Assembly: GCA_037126765.1 (NCBI GenBank)
Contig: JBBCBC010000002.1
Coordinates: forward strand, 46,690,889 to 46,754,888
Length of the DNA: 64,000 nt
Direction of reading: 5' to 3'
Source: Stenogyne calaminthoides
Taxonomy: Eukaryota > Streptophyta > Magnoliopsida > Lamiales > Lamiaceae
Position numbers and translations under genes: made by a program. Positions 25,117 through 34,410 of the stretch are shown piece by piece. The stretch's first letter is position 1. The number at the start of each line of letters is the position of its first letter. The notes beneath the pieces are model-generated. The model was not told the DNA's origin. It ran no database searches and saw only the letters and a list, made by a program, of their open reading frames with translations.

Positions 25117-25586
25117 TCACGGCTGGATTGTAGGTACCTTGAACAACTCTTTCAAATTCTCCCACTCGGGTTCCCCCTTCCAGTAATAAGTCCGAATCAT
25201 CCTGTCAAATATCTGACCGCGTATAAAATTAATAAAAAAATCTATTGTAAAATAAAAAAATGATATGAAAAAAATTATATACGAACTATGAGCCACGATC
25301 TCCACGTATCATGGCTCCAACCATATATATTATCAAAAGTGTCATGACGTTCCTTTAAAAACATAACCCTAGCGACTGCATCTTCATACGAGAGGTTTGT
25401 GAAGAAAGTATTGTTAACCTGGTTAATTGCCCACGTAATTGCACTAACATTTTCCGCATCACGTCCACCCCACTCTCCACAATCCTTTTTGTATATCAAA
25501 TATGCAATGAAGTACTCATCAAGGATATTCCACCATTTCGAATCGTAGAAAATTTCCTCTTGTGGTGAAATGTTTCTAAGCGACAT
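25117..25586 (-). CDS. Small SANT/Myb-like protein encoded by the MULE, reading frame open
   Basis: Exon 25586-25287 (100 codons) joins exon 25212-25117 in phase across a GT-AG intron, giving 131 aa. Visible features: aromatic positions KWWNILDEYF near the N-terminus, a central SYEDAVARVMFLKERHDTFDNI helix region, and a C-terminal TYYWKGEPEWENLKELF motif. The order and the last motif resemble the plant Myb/SANT-like family, where the ending is typically YY..GEPE...L..LF. That family includes DNA-binding accessory proteins of PIF/Harbinger elements, which is established for the family; assignment here is inference. The gene lies exactly between palindrome arrays 2 and 3 and, unlike the other MULE genes, has no stop or frameshift. 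The ATG at 25586 is the first in frame. Confidence 0.6.
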
Positions 25587-25743
25587 TTTTTGTACCAATG
25601 TTTTGGTTTTTTCATCATTTAAATAAAAAATTATATGGTAGAAGAACAGTACAAAATCGGGTGTAGAGTGTAGTAAAATCGGGTGTAGAGTGTAGTCAAA
25701 TCGGGCTCTGGCTGAACGAGGCGCGTCCGGCGCGTCCTACGCG

Positions 25744-25859
25744 TGTCGCACGCGTCGCGCGACAGAGTGGACTGTCTGCGCAAACGTGGCGCGACAAAAA
25801 GGACGGCTGTCGCGCGAGTGGTGCGACAGAAACGTCAGCACCGCGCACGCCGCGCGACA
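25744..25859. repeat. Palindrome array 3 (4 units, about 31-bp period, GC-rich)
   Basis: Units at 25744-25764, about 25773-25796, 25808-25828 and 25839-25859. The first and third are near-perfect TGTCGC(N9)GCGACA; the second carries a 2-3 bp insertion; the last has lost its left half but ends CGCGCGACA. The array lies upstream of the SANT-like gene and about 440 bp upstream of the transposase gene start, so it could act as a shared regulatory block. It is the least decayed of the four and unusually rich in CpG. Confidence 0.88.
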
Positions 25860-26303
25860 TAATGCGTGTGTCAGGCATTTTTCAGACGCGTGCTGAATTC
25901 CAATCCGAGTCAGGCTTTCTCGTGAATACACAGTATTTTTTACATATCAGTGCTCAAAATTATATGTATTACTCACCAATCTAAAATCTACTTATAAATC
26001 TACTACAACAAACCTGAAAATACCAACACACCTTATAAATTTTATCAGTAGCCATTTAACTCATTTTTATCCCACATTACACTGATTTTTTTCACTCATT
26101 TTTTCTTGTGATCCATAGACATCCATTATAACAAAATTCTTTTGGTCCTTAGAAATCTAATACACTCATTTCACTATCCCACATTCTTTTCTTATGATCC
26201 TTAGAAATCTACTACACTCATTTCACTATCGTATTAGTGTTAAAATTCTTGTGGTCCTTACAAATCTACTACAACAAAATTACACTCGTTTCACCAATAT
26301 AAA

Positions 26304-29300
26304 ATGAGTTCTTATTTAGATGTCACGAACGAATTTAGTACTCCCAACAATGGTTTACATGGAAAAGAGGAAGTTGATAATTATGTTAGGTTGATTGCAA
26401 GTACGAGAAACATCACCTTAGCCATTCGTGATTCTGATGAAGATATGGTAAGGTATGTAAGTAGTCAAAGTGGAAAATATAGAAATTCAAAAACCAAGGA
26501 CGAAAGAAATACAAAAACGCAATGAAATTCGTGTGGTTTTTCTTTAGTTGCCAGATTATATCATCCTCGCGAGTATGATATTTGGTACATACAAGTTTTG
26601 AACGGGACACAAAATCATGAGTTCCCAGAATTTGCAGAGGGTTCCAAACTAGGCAAACTAACACCCGATCAAAAAAGACAGGTACATCTGCAAACATTGA
26701 TGAACGTCAGTCCAAGCAACAAATTGGGAAATCTGAAGAGAGTCAATCCCAATAATGTTACGAATTTAAAAAGAGTCAACAATGAAAGGAACCAAATGAG
26801 GAGTAAAAATCGGGATGGGCGTACCCCTACGAAAAACTTCATTCACCAACTACGAGAGCTGAATTACAGGTAAAAATATAAGTACATTTTATATATTTCT
26901 AATTATGTTATATGTTTTAATATAAAAATTGTCTATTGTGCATGCTAGGGACAATAATAATATATATGCGATTATATTCTAAACTTATCACAACTTGAAG
27001 TATTAATTAATTTTTTTGAGTATTAATTAATTAACGTGGTCATTCAAACTTAACGTGTCATTTATGATAAATTGTGAGTAGCATGGAACATTATTAATTA
27101 TGAAATACCCATAGTTTGCTCATACAACTGGAATTATTCAATAGTCTTCAATGATGTATTTAATTTATGAAATTAGGTACCAATATCGAAAGGCATATGG
27201 TACTGACGTACTACAAGATATTGTGTTAACCCATCCAGATTCTTATGCAATGGTGAACACATATCCACAAGTACTGATTATTGATACAACGTACAAAACC
27301 ACTATGTACGATATGCCTTTACTGGAAGCGGTTGGTGCAACAAGCACTGACAAGACTTTCACCATTGCATACGCATTTATGAGCCATGAAACTACGGAAC
27401 ACTTTGAATTTATCTTACGATTTATTCGGGGAATGTATGAGAATGACACACCAAATGTCGTTGTTTTGGACAGGGCATTAGCGATGATGAGTGCAGTGGA
27501 CGAAATTTTTCCAGAATCGCAGAAATATTTATGCAAGCGCCACATAAAGCAATGTGTTCTACTCCGGGCTATAAAACATGAAGGATTTGATGATAAATAC
27601 ACTAAATCTTTTAAAGGTAATTGGAATTCGGCAATTTCAGCGTCCACAGTTGAAGAATGAGAAGTGAACTGGAGATACATGCGGAAAAAGTATAAGAAAT
27701 TCCCAGGACTAATTTGCTATTGCGAAGAAACTTGGCTTCAGAAATATGGAATCCGGATTTTAGGAGCATATCTCGATTGAAGGCTGCACTACAGAAACTA
27801 CACGACAAACGGGTACTCCTACAATCTTTTTATTTTTCAGATTAGTTATTATATTTAATTTATTTATTTAAATTTTAAAATGTTACAACTACGTTACAAC
27901 TAGTTAAGTTTCCCTCAAATATATATATTTATTATTAATGTAGGGCTGAACAAGAGCATCACAGGGTAAAAAAAAATCTTGACAACGCCAATCTCTCATT
28001 TGACAATGTCTTCCTTCGCCTACATCAGGTCATGTAGTTGCAATTGTGCGAGATTAAAAAATAGTCGATGTTTAGCGCCAACAAGACAAGGACCGATTTG
28101 TTAGAAAACGTACTCTTCCAGCAACTAGTGCGCAATATCACGTTTAAGGCATCCGACTTTATTCTCGAAGAAATGAATAAAGATCTAGGCGAAAAATTAT
28201 GCAGCCATTATCTTAGGAGAACTCATGGTCTTCCGTGTCATTGCGAGCTTTCCTGGTACGTGGATAACAACGAATCTATCCCTATAGAGGGTATTGCCGT
28301 GTATTGGAGTGTTGGGGAATAAGTTGCACAGATCTATTCGGGGTGAATATTTAAATACAAATTTAATTCTTATAATTATTTTTAGCATGAATTAATCCTA
28401 TATTAATTCAAATAATAATCCAACAACATATCATGCTTATAATAATTCACGTAAAACCTACACATGCGAAATTCTACGAGTTTACGTGAACGTACCTCTT
28501 GGGATGACAGTGATCTGGCAGATTAGACTAACCAAAAGAACTTCCTAAGTATTCCCTTAGCCCTCGTTCGACTATCCGGTTGAAGGACACTTGTGAACGA
28601 TTTAACAAAAGAAAAATAAATTATGTTGCACCATCTTTGTGGATTTACTAATTTTTCCAGCACATGGAATTGTACTTGGAAATGAAAGAATCATCCCCTA
28701 TTTATAGAGCATAAGGTGGTCGAATTTTTAGGCCAAAAATAATGTGGGAAAATCTTTTCTTGATCTCCAAGAAATCTTGAATATATCTCCTATATTCTTT
28801 CTCCCATAATTATAATATTCCATAAAATCCCACCTACATAATTTTAATATTCCACAAAATTCAAGATTTTGATCTTTTTTCCCAATTCTTATCCATAATT
28901 TTTCCAAATTAATTTCAAGAAAAAATAATCTTTCTTGCAACAATATTTATTTTATTTTAATCATAACCCTTTTCTTGAATTTAATGGATAATCTTGTATT
29001 CCAAGAATATATGTTTCCATAACAACAAAATTCAAAAAAAATATTTCTCCAACTTATCCATTTTTCGAAATTAATAGAATTTTATTTTATTTTAATCACC
29101 TTTTGGACTATATGAATATCTAATATTGAGCCAATGGACCTTAATATTAATTCAAGCCACAATATTATTCCATAAATATTAATTAATCCCACTACATAAT
29201 TAATATTGCACTATCCATCTTAACCCATATTACAGTCAATATGGCTCCCGGTTATTATTTCCCATGTTTAAGATTATCTAGCCCATTAATTAATTCAAGC

Positions 29301-31160
29301 CACTGAAATAGCTTTCCATTAATTAATATCTTTTATCCTTGGTCAAGGAACGGTTCAACATTATTATCCATACCGGAAACTAATTCCACTTGCAAGATTT
29401 GGTATGATAAAGCTTATGAACCTCCCAATGGGGCAAATCAAACAAGCGTACTTGCACACGATTCTTCGTATTAAATCTTAGCAATCACATGTGACTAATA
29501 ATATTGCCCAAGATAAAAATATTGAATCTCGTTGATTCGCTACCCATGATAAGTCAAAGCAATAGTTACCAATCCCACATGATCTTATTTAAGGAACGAA
29601 GATTAAGAAATAACGAACCACTGAGGTCTGATTCTTCCTTGTTCAGTTCTGAAGAATTTATCCTCCTGTAGGTCCTATTCAGTGCATCAGTCATGCACTA
29701 GTGTAATCTCTTGGTCAAGACAAGTCAATCTGAGTCTTACACTTCAACCTTTAGCGATGGGTTGTTCATTTCCATCTAGGTCGTGAATGGCGTACTTTTA
29801 GTTACAATGGACTGTTAATTTAATCTTTTGTGATATGGTATCACTAAATTAACTACAATGTAACACGTACGACTTATTGAACAGTTATGCAGTAAATATA
29901 TGTAACATTCGATAATATTTAAAGCATCAGTGATAAACAATTTATTTCAGTAAATAAGTCCGAAATTCAGTTTTGATTATACAAAGTAAAAAACATACTT
30001 TCTAGTATAATCCCAACATGGAGAACATTTGATATAGATTTTTCACGTATTTCTACCACCGATAATACGAGGAGAAAATTATTCGATGACACTGACACTG
30101 AAGAAGACCTTGTTGCACCTCCAAAAGATGAAAAAAAGACGAAGAACCTAAAAACACCGATCGTGAACCTTCACTTTGGGAGAAATGGAAGAACGCTTCC
30201 AAATTTTTCAAAAGTGAACCAAAAGAAAAGGGTAAGGGTAAGGGGAGAGTGACGCGAAGTAATGCATATCAGGATATTCCACAAGAAGCTCGTAGAAATA
30301 GCACAAATGAAGGGAGTCGGAGTCGGATGAGCTTTTCATACAATGAGGGACCGAACGACCAAAATTCTCCAAAAACTCCTACTTTAAAACCGACGAGGGG
30401 ATCTGCGGATCCACCCCGTAACAGCAGCGCTCAAAAGAGTAAGACTGATTTTCAGAATAGTCTTAACTCACCGTCACGTTTTAAAGGTTCTACGGTGGAG
30501 GAAGACTTTCCTCCCTTTATGAGAGTATATATTCAATCATTTATAGATGTAGTTGGAGACGGAAATTGTGGATTTAGAGTTGTTGCGCTCGCAATCTACC
30601 AAACCGAAGATGCATGGCCGCAGGTACAAATGGATATGTTATTTGAGCTCAACAAAAGAAAACGATTATACAATGCTGTTATAAGTGGTATTACAAACAT
30701 GTCGGACTTGAAGAAAACTCTATCTCACTTCAATGGTCCAGCCTCAATAGATAAGTGGTTTTCACTACCTGACCGTGGATACTTGGTTGCAACCTATTAT
30801 AATGTTTTCGTAATGTCGTTCAATGACACTGCCGGATTTTTATGTCCTCCCGTTGCCTTGGAAGAATGTTGACCACCTCCGACTTTGACGGTGGTGTTAG
30901 GGAACGTGTACAACAATTCACATTGGATATTGGTAAGAAAAACTATTTGTTGTTTTTGTATATTTTTTTATAATATATTTTAACCCTTTAATTATAACTA
31001 AATTTTTGACATTTAATTTCAGTTGCAAATGACATCTGAGGATTATCCAGTACCGTCAATGTCTCCATTCTGGGTCAACTGTCGTCATCCAACTGCATAT
31101 GGTTTAGAATTTCAATTTACAAGTAGAATAGAACTATACAATTTATTATTCAACCCATGA
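26304..31160 (+). pseudogene. MULE transposase with FAR1-type domain, SWIM zinc finger and OTU domain, split by a solo LTR
   Basis: An ATG at 26304 opens a frame with a FAR1-like DNA-binding region (ARLYHPREYDIWYIQVLNG), broken by TGA at 26523. Intron 26870-27176 (GT-AG) leads to the MULE core at 27177-27657: DTTYKT with the first catalytic Asp, FMSHE, VVLDRALAMM with the second Asp, and CKRHIKQC. A TGA follows at 27658. The SWIM finger CSHYLRRTHGLPCHCEL is at 28068-28309. The coding sequence is then cut by a solo LTR and resumes at 30024. The C-terminal part is an OTU cysteine-protease domain with DGNCGFR (catalytic Cys) and NNSHW (catalytic His), exons ending 30932 and running 31023-31160. 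A frameshift in an A run (about 30130) and TGA at 30870 add damage. MULE-OTU fusions are a known plant type. Confidence 0.85.
28310..30018 (-). mobile_element. Solo LTR of family X, copy 1 (reverse orientation)
   Basis: 1709 bp with ends TGTTGGGG...CCCAACA, flanked by TGGAG at 28305-28309 and 30019-30023, a perfect 5-bp duplication. Read on the minus strand it begins TGTTGGGATTATACT like copies 2 and 3. It contains an LTR-type TATA box (CTATAAATAGGGG on the minus strand near 28707-28695). No internal retrotransposon sequence remains, so it formed by LTR-LTR recombination. It interrupts the MULE gene between Trp and Arg codons of a continuous frame. Confidence 0.93.
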
Positions 31161-31537
31161 TGCATCATGACGTAAAAGTTAACTATGATGCAAAAAGAAA
31201 TTTGTGAGGTTAGTAGTATAAACTTTAGAAAGAATATGACTTTTGTGTATATATGGGTGAAGAGCAATGACATTTTTTGTAATATTATAAACATTGTGAA
31301 TTGTGAATTATTACTCTCAAAATTATTAAAATGTTACATATGATAAGTTTGATATTTTTCAATATTACCTCTTCAAAAAAAAAAATTATATTATGCCCCA
31401 ATTTGAAAAATTCTAAAACCATATGTAACATAATACACACTCAAAAAATTATAAAGCAAAAAATATATATATATATATAAAAAAACGAAATAAAAAAAAA
31501 AAAAAAAAAAAATAACAAAAAATAAAAATTATATTTC

Positions 31538-31590
31538 TATCACGGTCAACGTGCAACAGAAATGACTGTTGTCGCACGTTGACCGCGACA
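31538..31590. repeat. Palindrome array 4 (right terminus of the MULE, 2 units)
   Basis: Units 31538-31558 (TATCACGG...GTGCAACA, two CpG-type losses) and 31570-31590 (TGTCGCAC...CCGCGACA), starts 32 bp apart. Read inward from the right end they match array 1 in inverted orientation, including the spacer. Confidence 0.75.
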
Positions 31591-31669
31591 GCCAAGTCAA
31601 CTCGGCCAATCATTGGAATTTCATATGTCACTTCCTCCGGGTGTGCATATATCACCCGTGCTATTTATA

Positions 31670-32533
31670 ACTGTGTATTTATTTATAATAAATTTTTTTT
31701 AGATGGTCCTGATCCGATAATCTCATCAATAGGTTCCTAATTAATAATCAATTAAATTAAGTGTTATACCAATCAACTACAATTTATGGTTTTGTGACTT
31801 AAAGAGTATTTTAATTGTAGTAATCAAATTATGATGTGTGACATGTACTTATAGATATTATACGAGGATTTAATACAATTTGTATATAAGTGACTAGTAT
31901 AGCTTATATATTTAAGGGTATCGCTTATCCATCAATCGAGTTATGATGAATCATCGCCGGTAATTAGTGGAGCCTATATATATTAAACTTTTATCTAAGA
32001 AATACATCCTTGGTTTTTTATCTAAGAAATACATCCATTTAAAAACCAAGGTTTGTTGCACATGTTAATTAGCTAGCTCTAATTTTTTTACTGATTTAAT
32101 GAGATGTATAAAGTGACACAATATACATGACTTAACTTTTATGATAAACATATAACTACTTACATGATAACCGGATAGCATTCTTGACAATTTTGAAAAC
32201 TTACAAATTATGGTTATAATGACTAAAGTTGGATACTTTTGACGTTAAATTCAAGTAAATTATATAGACAAGAAAGACTAAATAAATTATGACACTAAAA
32301 ACCAGGCCGGTGATTAGAGTGGTCGGATAATGACAGAACAAAAACTCCAAAATTTTGCCCAGCGGTACAACACACATGAGATGATGAGAACAGTAATCGA
32401 CAAAATTAAGTTAGACATGTATCGCTTTCTAATTTTCAATGCTTTTATATTACTTTCTCGAAAAACAGGCTTTTATATTAATTTCACGAGAGACCCTTCA
32501 TTTTCACAATAATTGAATATTCCAATTAGAAAA
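31670..32533. other. AT-rich spacer, nothing recognised
   Basis: AT-rich sequence with a short local duplication of TATCTAAGAAATACATCC (31993 and 32019). No gene or complete transposon was recognised. Confidence 0.4.
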
Positions 32534-32900
32534 TATCATTTTTAGTCTTGCAATTTCGGACAATTATATTTTTAGGTTAACTTTTTACTTTTTCAATTTT
32601 AATCTTGAATATATCAATTTCAGGTCTTTTTTGTCAGAAATTTTAAAATCTCATCGGAATCTCGGCGGAAGAAGCATGTGCACCTCACGTAACATTTCAA
32701 AATTGTTCTTTTTTTTTTGTTACATGACAGTCCACTTGTATAGGTCGCCGGAAATTTTAAAAATTTCGATTTTTAAGTGCACATGTTTTTTCTGGCGAGA
32801 TTCCGGAAAATTTTAAAACTTTTAATAAAAAAATATTGAAATTAACACATTAAAAACTAAAATTAAAATAATAAAAAATTACAGGACTAAAAATAGAATA
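32534..32900. mobile_element. Fold-back element, about 365 bp
   Basis: Arms of roughly 150 bp are inverted copies. The left arm has TTTTTAGTCTTGCAATTT, GGAATCTCGGCGGAA and CATGTGCAC (32537-32683). The right arm read inward has TTTTTAGTCCTGTAATTT, GGAATCTCGCCAGAA and CATGTGCAC (32896-32775). The whole would fold into a long hairpin and could yield small RNAs if transcribed. There is no coding capacity. Confidence 0.6.
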
Positions 32901-34072
32901 ATCTAAAAGTAAAACGATAATATTTTCTCTATCTCAAAACATTCTTTCCATCGTGGAAGAGGGCCAAATCACAGAGTGGTAGGTTGAGTAGGCGCAAAAT
33001 GATAAAAACCCTCAAGTCTCGTTAATTTGACACATCACAAATAACGCAGTGAATTCCATGTAAAAATTCTATGCATGTGTAGGGATTTTTTTTTCCATGT
33101 TTGGGTTTAGGTGAGACGCGAAATCAAACCAAACATTTCTCTTTTCACCAATCCATTCTACCATTCTTTATGCAACATCCGCATGCTTATGCCATCTCTC
33201 TCAATATATAAATACGTGTGTATATATGAATATACTGTATATACATAATACATATATAATAACGTACGTAAATGCTTATAGCTATAGTGTATATATATTT
33301 CAATTTTTGAGTTACAACTGACGAGAAATCGAACTCATTCAATTACGATTAATGTGAGACTAATTAACTAAGCGTATATATAGGTGCATATTATTCCAAG
33401 TTTTTTATTAATATTAAAATTTTTGCGAGTTGTTAATTCATTTTAGTGCTAATCTAATTTAATTATATATGTCAGTTCCTATTTGTTTACAAAATAAATA
33501 AATTTGAGGGAGATATATATTAAAATGTCAAATAAAAAAAAAGCTACAAATATATATTATTTTACTATATGATTTGGATTTGGTTCTCCTGTATGTATTA
33601 GTATATTTAATTTTAGATGCTATATATTTTACTAAATTAGCAATTATATGTATATATATGTTTATTACCCCACTTTTTTTTTTTTTTTTTTTTGTCCTTT
33701 TAGCCAAAAAATTGGTGAATGAGGAGCTGGGGGGGGCAAGGCATGTGCTTAAAGGGGAGATAACAAATTGTGGTTAGCTAAGTCACATCATGGGTTGCGA
33801 ATTGCGATTTTGCCCAAATTGCTTTCTCCAATTATATATATTATGAGAATGAGATAGTGTCCACAATTAATCTCAATCCAAATTAAAGGCAGTGTAAATG
33901 TGAAATATGTAGGAGAGATAATTGGGGTTATATTCAACACATGGATTATTGCATGGTAACTCAGGGGGATTAAATTAAGCTTTAGATAGTGTAGTGATGC
34001 TTCAAGCCTGCAGGCTGCAGCCACGCAAGTTTCTAGTGTTGATTAAAGAAGTGTAACACATGAGATATTTAT
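32901..34072. other. AT-rich spacer, nothing recognised
   Basis: Contains TATATA-rich sequence (33205-33300), a T run (33674-33692) and no supported gene. Confidence 0.4.
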
Positions 34073-34302
34073 TACTCCCTCCGTCCCTTAGCAACTTGCA
34101 TACTTCCCTTTTTCGTCCGTCCCTTACCAACTTGCACACCTTAAAATGACAAAGAATCTCACAATCTCCACCCTACAATCTCCACCCTCACAATCTTCAC
34201 CCTTCATCCCCTTTGAAAAGTCAACAAAACACACAAAAAACCATTTTTTCTTAATATGTGTGCAAAACCAAGTGTGGAGATTGGTGGGGGACGGAGGGAG
34301 TA
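34073..34302. mobile_element. Stowaway MITE (Tc1/mariner-type)
   Basis: Element 34075-34300 starts CTCCCTCCGTCCC and ends GGGGGACGGAGGGAG, flanked by TA at 34073-34074 and 34301-34302. This is the diagnostic end and target site of plant Stowaway MITEs. Confidence 0.92.
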
Positions 34303-34410
34303 TTCAATATAAAATTATACTAAGTGGAGAGCCATATATGTATGGTCAACCCGTTTTTTCTTTAAAATAATATTGATCTATTTTTTTTTTGAAGGCTCAC
34401 AGCATAAGAA

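Larger units (their letters stand above)
19757..31669. mobile_element. 11.9-kb Mutator-like element (MULE) with several genes
   Basis: The element spans 19767-31659, flanked by GCTATTTATA at 19757-19766 and 31660-31669. This perfect 10-bp duplication fits the 9-11 bp typical of MULEs. The left end is GAGTGATGCTAAATGCACA; the right end read inward is GGGTGATATATGCACACCC. Each end is followed at 56-69 bp by two palindromic units in inverted orientation, so the inverted termini extend over roughly 100 bp with many substitutions. Cargo: a two-exon ORF of unknown function, a PMD gene and a SANT-like gene on the minus strand; a transposase-SWIM-OTU gene on the plus strand; and a 22-bp minisatellite. 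A 1.7-kb solo LTR sits in the transposase gene. Most substitutions in the palindromes look like C-to-T/G-to-A decay at CpG. The element is old and most of its genes are broken. Confidence 0.8.

Noticed and set aside
24508..25859. CRISPR-like array of regularly spaced palindromes
   Set aside because: Repeats are palindromic with 10-bp spacers in a plant nuclear transposon and there are no cas genes, so the regular spacing reflects binding sites rather than CRISPR.
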